Below, piece by piece: positions 1-10,949 of a DNA stretch of 64,000 nucleotides. The notes beneath the pieces are model-generated. The model searched no databases. It was not told the DNA's origin and saw nothing but the letters and a program-made list of their open reading frames with translations. Numbering within the stretch: the stretch's first letter is position 1; each line of letters opens with the position of its first letter. The DNA is from Hygrocybe punicea (Eukaryota > Basidiomycota > Agaricomycetes > Agaricales > Hygrophoraceae). The position numbers and the translations under genes are program-made. The stretch covers positions 7,601,508-7,665,507 of the forward strand of contig OY744464.1 in the NCBI GenBank assembly GCA_963556145.1, given 5' to 3'.

Positions 1-126
1 CAAACGAAGACGATGGAGCACCCGAGGTCGACAAAACGGGCGGCGGGGTACTCCCTGCCGCTCGCGTATGTTTTTTATTTTTATTTATTCGAACTTAACT
101 AACGCATTTACAAATTACAGGTTGAT

Positions 127-165
127 GCACCACGGCCACCACCACCACCACCACCACCACCACGA
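127..165. repeat. CAC/ACC microsatellite
   Basis: A short run of CAC trinucleotides, followed by GAC/AAC-rich sequence to about 205. It reads as poly-His in one frame, which is a trinucleotide artefact rather than evidence of a protein. A second CAC/ACC run lies at about 628-657 inside the minisatellite. Confidence 0.8.
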
Positions 166-426
166 CAACGACCACGACAACGGCAACGACAACGGCGACG
201 GTTACAACCACCGTCAACGCCACGCCGGACGCGCCCACAGCAACGCCCACGGCCCACCCCCAGCGCCACGCCAAACGCGTTCAAAACGCGCGCCAAACGT
301 ACGTGAATGGGGTGGAGTCAACAAGGTGGAAGAGCAGCAGGGGTGGTGCATCCACCCCGCTCCTTCGTGGTATGTACCTTTATTCATTTTTTCACTGATT
401 TATTCGTCCATTATAGAACGCGGCAC

Positions 427-735
427 CGTACCACCACCACCACGCAACACTAACACCACCGAGGAAGGCCAACGCGGGGTCAACCCGGCCGTCGTCGTGT
501 GTACAACGCGTATGACGTGTCCGGACACCCTCGCGAAGAGGCTCCTATGCCACCACCACCACGCGTCCGCCGAAAACAACCAAAGCGGCCCAGCCGTCGT
601 CGCGTGCACAACGCGTATGACGCGTGGGGCACCACCACCACCACCACCACCACCATCACGCGTCCACCGAAAACGGCCAACACGGTCAACCCACATCGCA
701 TGTACAACGCGTGTGATGCGTTGGGACACCCATGG
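427..735. repeat. GC-rich minisatellite, three units of about 100 bp
   Basis: Three imperfect copies share a core around GTACAACGCGTATGACG, at about 491-530, 595-635 and 693-730, spaced 104 and 98 bp. Each is preceded by a CAC-rich stretch and a segment like CGTCCGCCGAAAAC. All three frames stay open for long distances because the units are GC-rich. Intron-like signals exist nearby (GTATG at about 66 with TTACAG at about 119; GTATGT at 370 with TATAG at 416), so a spliced low-complexity gene entering from the left edge cannot be excluded. No domain is recognisable. Confidence 0.6.
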
Positions 736-799
736 AGAAGCCCGCGTGCGGCTCAATGCCGGCGCAGGGTGTGCCAGCACCCCAGCACCCCAATCTCAC

Positions 800-1045
800 C
801 TCGCAAACAGGCTGGCCACGTCAATTGACGTGCGCAGCACTGTTGCGAGGTCAGAATGGTGCAGGGGCACTGAGCACTAGCGGTCCGCGGTTCAGACCGC
901 GTTTGGACCGAAACCGAACCGATGCAAACCGTTTGCATCGGTTTCGGTCTGGTTTGGGGACTTTGGGTGGAAAACCGGACCATTCGGTTTCCGGTTTGGG
1001 CAAAAAGGCCCCAAACCGGACCAAACCGAACTTCCCCAACACTAA
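800..1045. repeat. Palindromic repeat cluster next to the LINE
   Basis: It contains the palindrome CACGTCAATTGACGTG (about 812-827), related to copies near 15590, 37460 and 37535. It also has a near-perfect inverted repeat at about 907-950, built from GACCGAAACCGA and its complement around a GATGCAAACCGTTTGCATC centre. Beyond that are several CCAAACCGGACC-type repeats. It could be a MITE or terminal-repeat remnant. The LINE coding frame becomes recognisable just after it. Confidence 0.5.
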
Positions 1046-1059
1046 ATACCAGACCAGAA

Positions 1060-4000
1060 CTACGCCCAACCGGCACCGACCACATACCGATATCCACCTC
1101 CATCATTCTCCACCCACAACTAAGACCTGACAAACCATCACGAAACTTTCGCAACACAAACTGGGACACCTTTCGCACCCACCTCGACACTCAACTATGA
1201 CAACACCCCCCTACAGCCCCCATTACCTCCCAACAACAACTAGACGACGCCATATCCACACTGACCAACGTACTACAGTCAACTATCAAAGCTGTAGTCC
1301 CCATTTCCACACCATGCCCGCACTCAAAACGATGGTGGACTCCGCAACTAAACCAGCTCAAACGAGATAAAAACAGGCTAAGTCGACTATCCTATAAGCA
1401 CCGAATAGACGCCACTCACCCCAGCCACGATGAACACAGGGCCGCACGCAACCTATACGGTAATGAAATCCTCAAAGCCAAAGAAAAGCACTGGTCAGCC
1501 TTCCTCAACGAAGCCAGCGACGACGACCTCTGGACGATTAACAAGTGTGTATCCAATCCCATCAGTGACAACCCCAGAGGAGACGGCGGCAAGTGTTCCA
1601 TCCCCACCTTGGAAATAATCCACCCGGACGGCCACATAACTTACGCAACGTCGAACGAAGACAAGAGCCGGGCCATCGCTAACTCCTTCTTTCCCCCCCC
1701 ACCTGAACACTCCTCGGTCCCAATAGACTACTTATACCCAGATCGAGTCCCCTACACGACACACATCTCCAAAGACCTTATCTTCAAACACCTCGCCAAA
1801 ATTCTCCCCTTCAAAGCCCCGGGCCCGGACGGTATCCCCAACATTGTACTCAAAGAATGCACAGCACTCATTTCGGACCACATCCACAACATCTTCAACG
1901 CCATTCTCACACTCAACATATATTACGCCCCATGGAAGGACTCCATCACCAGCGCGCTACGCAAACCGGATAAACCAAGATATGACATCCCCAAAGCCTA
2001 TCGCCCCATCGTATTACTCAATACCCTCCCAAAACTACTGACTTCTATCATCGCAGAAACCATAATGACCATGGTCGAAGAACACCAACTCCTACCCTCC
2101 CACCACTTCGGCGGGCGACCCGGACGAACCACTACCAACTCCATGCACGTCCTAATTCATCGCATCAAACATGCTTGGCGGAACAAAAGAGTAGCCACAA
2201 TCCTATTTTTGGATATCGAAGGGGCATTTCCGAACGGGGTCACGGAGCGGCTGCTCCACAACATGAGAAAAAGACGCATCCCCGAACCCATTATCCAACT
2301 TATCAACAACATCCTAACGGACCGCACAACCCACCTCGCCTTCGATGACTATATCTCCGGCCCGATCCTCCTCAAAAATGGCATCGGCCAAGGCGACCCG
2401 ATATCCATGATAATATATTTATTCTATAACGCTGACTTACTCGACATCCCCATAGGCAAACACGAACTCGCTGTGGCATTTGTAGACGATGCCGCCATAT
2501 ACGTAGAGGGCAAAAACTTCACGACAACCAACAGACTCATCAAAAACATCATGACAAAGCAAGACGGAGCCTTCACCTGGTCCAAGGACCACAATTCTAA
2601 ATTTGAAACCAGCAAATTCGCGCTGATAGACTTCTCACAGCACACCAACATTTTGAGGCCCCCACTCGCGCTCAACGACACCCTCATTAAACCTGTCAAG
2701 ACACATCGTTTCCTTGGCATCATCATGGACCAGCACCTCCGATGGCACGAACAGCGAGAACAAGCTATCGCCAAGACCACCAAATGGATCCATCTCTTTC
2801 GCAGAATAGCACGGCCCAAATCAGGCGTCCCCAGAAAGCTAATGCGACGGTTATATACGGCCGTGGCTATCCCAAAAATGACTTATGCAGCCGACGTTTG
2901 GTACACCCCGGTCCACAAGACGACAAACAGCACCCATAGAAAGGGCTCAGTCAGAGCGATGCGCGAGCTCACAAAAACCCAACGCCTGGCATCTATACCC
3001 ATCACTGGAGCGCTCAGAACTACTCCAAACGACCTACTTGATCTCCACGCTGGCATTCTGCCCGTCGACTTACTAATGCACAAAGTTTGTCACAGATCAG
3101 TCATCAGAATGGCATCCCTCCCCGCCTCACACCCACTACACGCTCTTATACGGCGTTGTGCGAAACACCTCGTCGCCAGACACAGATCCCCCCTCCACAC
3201 ACTCACCCACCTCTTCCATATCGACCCACACGACATAGAACCCATACGCCCAACGCACTCACATACCCCCCCCCCCCCTTTCCACACCTCCATACCCGAC
3301 TCCAGAGACAAATCCATAGAACAACATGACAACGACAACGCAGACATAAAAATATACACGGACGGCTCCACACTCGAAGGAGGCGTGGGCGCAGCGGCGG
3401 TTCTATATCGCAATGGACATACACAAGCCAGAACACTCCGCTACCACCTAGGACCCAGTGACTCTCACCACAACGTCGAGGCAGAAAACATAGCTGGCAC
3501 CCTCGCCTTACACTTACTAAGCCGTGAAATACTCCTACGTGACGTCTCCATTTACATTGATTGCCAACCGACAATACATGCACTAACCTCCACCAGAACA
3601 AGCCCTAAATCCGGTCAACACACACTAGACATCTTCCACAAAGCGGTCTGACGTCTCACCGACACCAACCACCTCCTCGTTATTACTATCAAATGGATAT
3701 CAAGCCACAGTGACGTCCCCGGGAACGAACAAGCCGACACAGAGGCCAAAGCAGCAGCGAGAGGAACTACCAGCCCATGACACTCCCTACCCCACGCCCT
3801 TCGACTCAAACCCCTGCCCTCCAACGCCTCGGCCCTCAAACAATCATTCAATAAGCAATTAATATTACAATGGAAGGACGCCTGGCAACGATCACCACGA
3901 TACACACGATTCACCCGTATCGACCCTGACTTCCCCTGTAACAATTTCCTTAAAACTACACTTGACTTAACTCGCCCCCAGACTAGTCTACTCACACAAA

Positions 4001-4281
4001 TACGCACGGGACATCTCCCACTCAACGCCTATCTACACAAAATCAAGAAATCCGATACCGAAACCTGCCCCAAATGCGCCCAAGCGAAGGAAACCTTACA
4101 CCATTTCCTCTTCGACTGTCCACTCTACCGTAACGCACGTCACTCACTGACTAACTCACTTAGAACACAAGCCTGATCCCTCACCTACCTCCTCAACAAC
4201 AAGAAAGGCATATCAGAGCTACTAAAATTCGTACGCTGTAGAGGGTCGACGTTCCTCTGAGTCCGTATCATCGATATATCA
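1060..4281 (+). pseudogene. LINE ORF2: reverse transcriptase, RNase H, zinc knuckle, five TGA stops
   Basis: One frame reads through the whole segment except for five TGA codons (1198-1200, 3649-3651, 3778-3780, 4174-4176, 4258-4260). Reverse-transcriptase landmarks are APGPDGIPN (about 1825), the FLDIEGAFPN block (about 2205) and the catalytic FVDDAAIY box at 2479-2502, where family members usually have Y/FADD. RNase H follows with YTDGS (about 3355), an E in NVEAEN and D in YIDCQP. The last catalytic block, near ISSHSDVPGNEQAD, lies after the second stop. A C..C..H..C knuckle starts around CPKCAQAKETLHHFLFDC (about 4066). Arginine would suit each stop position, which points to CGA-to-TGA change. 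The copy is dead. Confidence 0.85.
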
Positions 4282-4317
4282 TGAATCCGGACGAACCCGC
4301 TGCCTCCATTCAACTTA

Positions 4318-4376
4318 CATTCGAACCCGACGTAACCCGACGTAACCCGACGTGACGTGACCCGACGTGACCGATG
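4318..4376. repeat. Short tandem repeat, CGACGTAACC-type units
   Basis: Four to six imperfect copies of CCGACGTAAC / CCGACGTGAC follow the end of the LINE frame. A related (GACCC)n run lies at about 4867-4898. Both sit in the presumed LINE 3' UTR. Confidence 0.7.
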
Positions 4377-4866
4377 TAACCCGACACATGCCGCTTTGTG
4401 ACGGCCGCTTTTGGGCTAAATCCGTCAGCCTCAAACGCCTCGGAGTTCCAATTCCAGGAGATGGATCTCTTCGGACTCAATCCCCGACTTCGGATTTACC
4501 TTATTTATGCATCCCCTCGTCCTTTCGGAGATATGTAGGACTTTTCCAATCTTTTTCATGGATATTCGTTTTCCCCTCCACTTTCCTGTCTTCGTTGCTT
4601 TGCAACCCCCCTTTCCACTTCCCCATTCCAGTGTTTCTTTGTAGTTTCTATCGGCCGAAGTAGACATGTCCGAAAGTAGCTACACACTCATGTACTATAA
4701 AAACGGTCACCGATGACCGTACAAAAAAACATACCCTTAGTCCCCGTTTCCCTTTAGTCAGAATCACCTTTTAATCCCTTCAAATGCTCGTCCACGTAGA
4801 CCCTTAGCTTTTTATAGTCCTCTTCGTCGTCTTTATCGTTGTTCCCGTATATTTGTTCATCGTTTC

Positions 4867-4898
4867 CGACCCGACCCGACCCGACCCGACCCGACCCG
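4867..4898. repeat. (GACCC)n microsatellite
   Basis: Six to seven consecutive GACCC units in the presumed LINE 3' region. They are not telomeric repeats, which would be TTAGGG-type, and they stand alone. Confidence 0.8.
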
Positions 4899-5721
4899 CC
4901 GTACCCGACATCGTCGGCATCGTCGGGTTCTTTATTATTTGTCCGTTTTCACTCCGTTCATCGCCGGCTTCGTCGTTATTAGTCCAGTTTTACGCGGCGG
5001 CTTTACTTTTACTATTCCCTTCTTTTTACTTCTATTCCTGACACTGATTTATCCAGTCACTTCTACGCTGACACCCTCAGGTTAGGATCTTTATATATTT
5101 CTTTATATAGTTCCGAAGCCACCAAGAACCCGCATCTACAACGCCGCACAGGCAGACTCAAGGACTCCTTCGGTGACATTCGCAACCCGATCCACACTTG
5201 ACTGACTTTACCCATCAACAGCGCTATTTCCGTCACTGATAACTCCCCACCGCCACCACCACCCCCACACACGCTCGCTCACATCAAGATCTACGCCGCC
5301 CCCGCCCGCCCGACCTCAACGTCGTTCACACCGTACAAACAGCATCAACAGACGATCACCCTTTCATCACACCTTCTCCACCCTGCGGCCCCATCTTCCT
5401 CGTGCATGCCCGCCTCAGCGGCCGAGCACTTATACGGTCTAGACCCCCCCACAACGCAACTTCCACTAGCACCATCGGGCACCCTCACAGCCAGGCCAGA
5501 CGTCTAAAACAGCATTGGATATGCTGGGGTCACGGGGGACTTACTCCGTCGTGTCTACATTCGTAAACCAGAGGCGCAGGAATTGGGATGGATCCCAATT
5601 TTCATATATTTTTTCTACCTCACTAGTATACTCTTTGCCCACATGTAATGTCCGACATAGGGTACAACCCTGCGGGACAATAAATCTGACAAAAAAATAA
5701 AAAAATAAAAAAATAATAACT

Positions 5722-6235
5722 CTCTCCGTTCCTACTCCCACTTCTGTGGTTCGATGGCGATGGCAATGCAGATGCCCATCATCTCTCTCCGCTGCTACTC
5801 CCCCTTCTGTGGTTCGAAAACGAAGGCGGTGGCTATGCTGACGCCCATCAGCTCTCTCCACTGTTACTCCCCCTTCTGTGGTTTGATAACGAAGGCGTTG
5901 GCGACGCTGACATCTCTCCATTGCCACTCCACCTTTTGTGGTTCAATAACGAAGGAGACGCCAATGCCAATGCCTGTCAGCTCTCTCCACTGTTACTCCC
6001 CCTGCTTTGGTTTGATAACGAAGAAGATAGCGACATGCTAATTCACGAGGCGCAATTTGACGCGCTGATTCTCACTCCAACTCAGAACCTCGCTGTAGAC
6101 GCCTATCAGCTCTCCCCGTTGCTACTCGATCTTCTATGGTTCAACAACGAAGGGGGCGGCAGCAGCAGTGAGACCTCCTCATTGAGTCTGAGGCAGACCC
6201 CCGGTAATGATGGAGGAGACCAACCGAATGTGTGA
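5722..6235 (+). CDS. Leucine-rich tandem peptide repeat frame, function unknown
   Basis: The frame opens right after the LINE tail (TAA TAA at 5714-5719) and runs to a TGA at 6233-6235. It encodes six copies of a unit like LSPLLLPLLWFDNEG joined by acidic, Ala/Asn-rich spacers, then a 70-residue unique part and a Ser/Thr-rich end. Unit length is about 20-22 residues. No ATG is near the 5' edge, so the true start is missing, displaced by the LINE, or in an upstream exon. No signal peptide, Lys-Arg cleavage pair or known domain was seen. Conservation of the unit in this one frame, despite base changes, argues for past selection on the protein. It may belong to the transposon gene that follows. 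Confidence 0.45.
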
Positions 6236-7042
6236 ACCCTGGTGAGTTTTTTGTTTCCCTTCTTCACCCTTCTTGTTTTTCATGTTCAAATAAGTTCAGT
6301 GATGAATTGTTTCAGGTAACATTGGCATGTGCAATGAAATGGAGAGTGGACAAGAACTTGACTGCATATGTTGGTGCAGATGTGAATTTTATGAATATCT
6401 TTGGTGTTTATCTGGATCGATGAGGTTTTCTTCTGCATTCGCTTTGTGCTTTTGGATCCCACAATGACCATCGGTTGAATTTCATCACTATGGATAGCAG
6501 ATCGATGTTCAGATGTTGAGGGGAGAATTGAAAGGTTGGTTGGCATGTGTCGTTGCTAACTCCGTCTTCAAACCTTGTAAATTTCTCCACATTGTATGGA
6601 TCCAACTTTCTGTAAACCAGGATGAATCAGAAAAACCAACATAAACCTTGCTGTTAGTCCTTTTCATCCCTCAATTGGGCTTTCATTAACATACTCCAAG
6701 CTCCTGAGGATCAACTACGTCAGCTCCTGATCTGCTATTATAACCTCGGTCTAAATGATAAGAAAATTGCGGCGGAGTGTCTTCTTCACTTCGATACCGA
6801 GAATTATGGGCTTAGGTTGAATTATATTTTCTTTCCTTGCTTATACAGCTCATACATCCTGAATATGCAACAGTCCATCAACGGTCAAGCGTCTCAGGTG
6901 CAAGTGGGGTTTACAGAGCACCCGCCAACAAAATCACACATTCGAGTCAATTGTGGGACCAATAGAAGAGATACGCAGACGTTTTCCGCTGCGTGGTAGT
7001 GAAAACATCTGCAAGAACCTTCGACAATAATATGGCATGCGT

Positions 7043-7203
7043 TGCAGCAGGTGCTGCTAGCCCTAGGACCCTGGAGACCCTTAGCCAGTAGATTCCCTTT
7101 CCTGTAGTAGCTTAGTCATCCATCCCAGGGTTTCCCTTGCTTTCCCCCCCCGCTGCGACTCCTTCTGAGTCTTCCCCTCAGAGGTCTGGAGATTCCCCCT
7201 CCA
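7043..7203 (+). repeat. 5' LTR
   Basis: It starts TGCAGCAGGTGC and ends CCCCTCCA. It matches 9181-9326 closely, differing by a 15-bp insert and a few substitutions. Confidence 0.85.
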
Positions 7204-7206
7204 ACG

Positions 7207-7229
7207 TGGTGATGAGAGAGATTCGAGCC
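7207..7229 (+). promoter_or_regulatory. Primer binding site candidate
   Basis: Three bases after LTR1 is TGGTGATGAGAGAGATTCGA..., whose complement ends ..ATCACCA and carries a T-arm-like TCGAATC. This fits pairing with the 3' end of a tRNA over more than 20 nt. Which tRNA cannot be told from this window. Confidence 0.6.
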
Positions 7230-7514
7230 ACACGACCGTAGGACCAGATCTCGAAAGGACCAAAACACGCAATTTCGAGTATTGAAAGAATTCAACCAGG
7301 AACCCAACAGGACGCGCAAACGAAGCGCAAAGACACATCAGAATCAAACACTATCTCCTCGCCGTCTCATTTATATCCGTCTCGTTTATTCTGTTTCTCG
7401 TTGTTCCATGTCATTTTTCACTTTCAATTTTGGTTCAGATTTTCACGCGCCCGAATTATTATCCCCGACGACATCCTTCTATTCATACAATCTGTCTAGC
7501 TACACGACTATGCC

Positions 7515-9131
7515 ATGGCACCAAAAACACAAAACCCGAAGACCAAGAAGACTGAAAAGGAGCTCCACGCGGAACGCGACGCAAGGATTCTCGAGCTGCA
7601 AAAGCGGTTAGCAGACGAACGCGAGGAGAAAGAGAAAAACGCGGAGAAAAGGATGAAGGAAAAGATACGGCAGAAGGAAAAGACGGCACGACAGACGCTC
7701 CGTCGCGCAATGGAAGGTACGCACCTCGAGACAACAGCCCAGGACTCACCAAAGGCAGAAAACGCGCGACCAACCACAAACACGACGCCATTCGCGTCCC
7801 CCACTCGGCCAACCACGTCCCAAGTCCCCACAACATCGATAGCACCCCCATCGACCGTCTCGCAGGCCCCAACGCCGTCCACACACACGCCCAACACGCC
7901 GCCATCGTCCAATGCACCCGCCACGTCACCACTTGCCCAAACGCCGCTGCTGCCGCGTATGCAACCAAAGGCACCCCAAAATGCAACAGAGATACCCGGA
8001 CTTCAACACCAATGCCCAGCCCCATCCCCATCGACTCAGAAACAGCCAATGCCAACGCTGGCGCGCCCAAACGAGACCCAGCCCAGCCCAGCCACTACTG
8101 CCACGTCACCAGCAACGCCCGCACGTCGAGAACCACCCCGAGACCCAACGCCATCGCCCAACGCAACCGCCACGTCATCACCAACAACCACGAGTCGAGG
8201 AACGCCCCGCATCGCAACGTCGATCCCAGATGCGTCGATAAGGCCCCCACCGCGTCCCCAACATCCGGCCCCATCTCTGTCGACCCAGGAACAGCCGACA
8301 CGAGCGCCCGCATGCCCAAACGAACCCCGGCTGAGCCCAACCGCGACCGACACGTCGACCACGCCCCAGAACGCGCCACGAATGGCCCCAGAGACGCCCC
8401 AAGCCCCCTACATGCCCCAAAACGCGCCGCGAACGGCCCCATACATGCCCCATACCCCAACGGCACCACAGAACGCCCCGCGAGCGCCCCCACAGACGAT
8501 CCATACCTCGTACACGCCCCGAAATGCGTCGCAAACGCACCCCGAAGTCCCCCAATGTAATATACCCCCCCAAATGCCATCGTCGGCCCCCATTTTCATA
8601 TCTCAGCTTAGTAGTATATATAAACGCGATTTTTCTGACCTACGTACAGGTGCTCAGCCATGGAGCAGCACCCACCGCCGCAACCGTCGCTTGTTACCCC
8701 AACACCATGCCTATCGCCCGTCCCCCAGCCCAGCCATTCAGCCCCCTCACAAACCAGCCCCCATGGAAATCACCCCCCCAGCCCCACCACCCCCACGACT
8801 TGTCGACGCAGGTACCCAGACCACACAGGACGAACTGCCACCATCTTTGCGATACGAACTAACCCGAACAGACCTTGCCCAAGCCCTCGATATAGCAGTC
8901 CCATCGAATTTCGGCCGACTTTGCCATATAGCCAGGCTTACATGGGGATCAGACCAGGATCCACGATTTACGAAACTACTAGGTCTCCCACGCAACCACA
9001 GGACGTTTTTGGAGGTTTTGGTTGAGATGATGCACCCTTTCAGGAGTGACCCAGATCCTGTTTTTGCACCAGTTCTGGTCCCAGTAGTAGTGAGGATAGT
9101 AGAGGATTGGGTAGAGTTTTGTGGAGGATGA
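7515..9131 (+). CDS. Gag-like protein of the LTR element, 538 aa
   Basis: The only long frame of the element. Residues about 1-75 are Lys/Glu/Arg-rich and likely coiled coil (repeated EKE, RxxREEKEK). Residues 80-420 are a very Pro/Thr/Ala-rich linker of degenerate repeats. Residues 430-538 form a compact end with a TQTTQDELPPSLRYEL-type segment. No zinc knuckle, protease, RT or RNase H is visible. Identification as gag rests on position inside a complete LTR pair, not on sequence similarity. The ATG at 7515 is the first in frame after the presumed primer binding site. An optional intron (GTAATA at about 8557 to CTACGTACAG at about 8649) could shorten the linker. Confidence 0.6.
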   Translation: MAPKTQNPKTKKTEKELHAERDARILELQKRLADEREEKEKNAEKRMKEKIRQKEKTARQTLRRAMEGTHLETTAQDSPKAENARPTTNTTPFASPTRPTTSQVPTTSIAPPSTVSQAPTPSTHTPNTPPSSNAPATSPLAQTPLLPRMQPKAPQNATEIPGLQHQCPAPSPSTQKQPMPTLARPNETQPSPATTATSPATPARREPPRDPTPSPNATATSSPTTTSRGTPRIATSIPDASIRPPPRPQHPAPSLSTQEQPTRAPACPNEPRLSPTATDTSTTPQNAPRMAPETPQAPYMPQNAPRTAPYMPHTPTAPQNAPRAPPQTIHTSYTPRNASQTHPEVPQCNIPPQMPSSAPIFISQLSSIYKRDFSDLRTGAQPWSSTHRRNRRLLPQHHAYRPSPSPAIQPPHKPAPMEITPPAPPPPRLVDAGTQTTQDELPPSLRYELTRTDLAQALDIAVPSNFGRLCHIARLTWGSDQDPRFTKLLGLPRNHRTFLEVLVEMMHPFRSDPDPVFAPVLVPVVVRIVEDWVEFCGG

Positions 9132-9167
9132 GATGCAGGAGATGTGTGCGAGGGCACACACCATTGT

Positions 9168-9176
9168 GGAGGGGGG
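9168..9176 (+). promoter_or_regulatory. Polypurine tract
   Basis: GGAGGGGGG lies 4 nt before LTR2, the expected primer site for plus-strand DNA synthesis. Confidence 0.6.
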
Positions 9177-9180
9177 TATC

Positions 9181-9326
9181 TGCAGCAGGTGCCCCGGAGA
9201 CCCTTAGCCAGTAGATTCCCTTTCCTGTAGTAGCTTAGTCATCCATCCCAGGGTTTCCCTTGCTTTCCCCCCCCGCTGTGACTCCTTCTGAGTCTTCCCC
9301 TCAGAGGTCTGGAGATTCCCCCTCCA
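9181..9326 (+). repeat. 3' LTR
   Basis: TGCAGCAGGTGC ... CCTCCA, followed by the GCGT target duplication at 9327-9330. Confidence 0.85.
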
Positions 9327-10949
9327 GCGTGTTTCACAGTATGCTGATTTCTCAATGCCCTGCAGTGTGCTAACTATAAACACCCATCACAGGTTGTTGG
9401 TATCGGATTTCCTTACAGCAACTGAACCTCTTGCTGTTGAAGCACACTGCCATCACCACTTTAAACGAAAACGCTTCTGGTGTGCTGGCATGAATGATGT
9501 CTGGTGTCAAGACCAGCATGATAAATGGCTGTGTTTCGGACTTTTTTTTCATAATAGCGTTGATCCATTCATGTTGTACAACAACTGGCTGAAGGTCTGG
9601 TGGACCAACAAGAACCCAAGGCTGATCACAAGCTTTTATATCGAGGCTGCTCGAAAACTGGGAGGTAAGTTGTTGTGTCTATATTAATCTTGCTATGTTC
9701 ATATTATTCAGGAATTCCATTGGTTACTCAAAGTGATCCCGGCTCAGAAAATTTTGGTGTTGCCAACTCACAGACCATGATCTGCCACCAGCTTGATCCC
9801 ACTCTCAGCAACATGATGCAACACCGGTGGATGAAGAAGAAGCATAATGTTAAGTCCGAAGCAAATTGGTCCATATTTTGTCGAGATTTTACCCCCGGTT
9901 TTGAGGATATACTCGATCATGGTGTGACAAATGGGTGGTACAATGTTGATGACCCTGTCGAGCAGTGAGTGTACCTTATTTTAAGGGATGTGACTGTCAA
10001 TATTTTGGATAGTCTTGCATTCAGGTGGCTTGCAATTCCATGGATTCAAGCTGAATTGGATAGATGGGTTATACAGCGAAATCAAACAGCGCCATACAAG
10101 GACAAGAATAAGATTCTTCCTCATGGAATACCGGAACTCATTTGCCTACATCCTGAACGATATGATTCATTGGACTTCAAGGTATGCCGTTTGATAGGCT
10201 CAAATACACCATGTCATAATTATATTTCTAGGTTGTTGTTCCGAAGTATTTGCTTGATGAGGCTGAAAGGCTCTGCCCTCCTCATGACCACCCAGTCTTC
10301 CAGCTGGTTCCGCCACCATTTGAAGAATGTGCACAAGCTCTGTATGCTATCATTGGAAGACCACCCGTGTCATCCAGTTCATTCTGGGTGGTCTATCTTC
10401 AACTTTTTCAGGCTTTTCGTAACTTGGGCAATGCTGAAATTTCAGATGTGTTAGAGTCTTACTGGGAGGTAACAACAGTGGTGAGAGATGACAATGTCCC
10501 CCTCCTACCTGGACTTAGGGAATTATGAAATGGTGATGATGTGGTTGGCCCTCATGGACAACGCTATATTGGCAGCGGCAACAGGAACCTAGGAAACACT
10601 ACCCAAACCGGCCCCGGTTTCCTGGAAACTGCCCCAGCATTGGAATACGCTGTGTTCACGGATGAAGAAGATGATGGGGGTGACAGCAACTCTAACATGG
10701 ACTAAATATGTTTTGTTGCAATAAAAATTTCTCAGTGATTGTTTTTGTTATATTGCGAAGACAACTGAGAAGTGAAACATAAAATGTGTATTGTCTGTAA
10801 ATAAAATGCGCGAAGGAACATTGGGTATTGGGGGGGATTATTAATGATGAAAGAAAGTAGGAGGGATTGATACTTAGAAGAGTGAATGGGTGTCAATAGT
10901 TGGAAGAAAAAAGGGGGGAAAAGAGCATATCTGGATGCCCTTACATCAA

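Larger units (their letters stand above)
1060..5719 (+). mobile_element. 5'-truncated LINE (Tad1/L1-type non-LTR retrotransposon)
   Basis: The recognisable coding frame starts within what looks like the tail of the endonuclease region and runs through reverse transcriptase, RNase H and a Cys/His knuckle to about 4281. About 1.4 kb of sequence without a good frame follows, ending in a tail of AAAAAAAT units at 5689-5719. The 5' part (ORF1 and most of the endonuclease) is missing, the usual product of incomplete target-primed reverse transcription. The downstream leucine-rich repeat frame begins directly after the tail, so the element may have inserted into it. The assignment of the 4.3-5.7 kb portion as 3' UTR is inferred from the tail. 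Confidence 0.75.
7043..9326 (+). mobile_element. LTR retrotransposon coding only a gag-like protein
   Basis: Two direct repeats, TGCAGCAGG ... CCCCCTCCA, flank the element: LTR1 7043-7203 and LTR2 9181-9326, nearly identical over their shared length. LTR1 carries an extra 15 bp or so near its start. Both begin TG and end CA. The element is flanked by the 4-bp direct duplication GCGT (7039-7042 and 9327-9330). A primer-binding-site candidate and a polypurine tract sit in the correct places. Total length is 2284 bp with a single long frame and no protease, reverse transcriptase or integrase, so it must be non-autonomous. The near-identity of the LTRs suggests recent insertion. Confidence 0.85.
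6690..10704 (+). pseudogene. Integrase-core transposon gene, split by an LTR element
   Basis: Exons are readable at about 6690-6812 (LRQLLICYYNLGLNDKKIA..., an HTH-like start), 6860-7042 (WGLQSTRQQNHTFESI ... IRRRFPLRG) and, after the 7043-9326 insertion, about 9331-10704. The later part has DDE-type integrase landmarks: NDVWCQDQHDKW, then VTQSDPGSENFG after an intron, then FTPGFEDIL, NGWYN, IPWIQAELDRW and ILPHGIPELI. This order matches a retroviral-type integrase core protein common in agaricomycete repeats. Introns lie at about 9665-9711, 9966-10024 and 10182-10231. In-frame stops include TAA at about 7030 and TGA near 10526. Removing the inserted element restores the same frame across the junction. 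Confidence 0.72.

Noticed and set aside
68..880. 270-codon His/Pro/Thr-rich frame as a host protein
   Set aside because: It is produced by CAC repeats and a GC-rich minisatellite. No domain is present and all frames are long there.
2479..2502. FVDD instead of YADD as proof of an inactive reverse transcriptase
   Set aside because: Both Asp residues are kept, and F/V variants occur in active relatives. The TGA codons are the real evidence of inactivity.
4867..4898. Telomeric repeat
   Set aside because: The unit is GACCC, not TTAGGG-like, and only six to seven copies lie inside LINE-derived sequence.
5760..6020. CRISPR-like spaced repeats
   Set aside because: The units are contiguous coding repeats without unique spacers, in a eukaryotic genome.
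5722..6235. Kexin-processed repeat peptide precursor
   Set aside because: No signal peptide and no Lys-Arg pairs between units.
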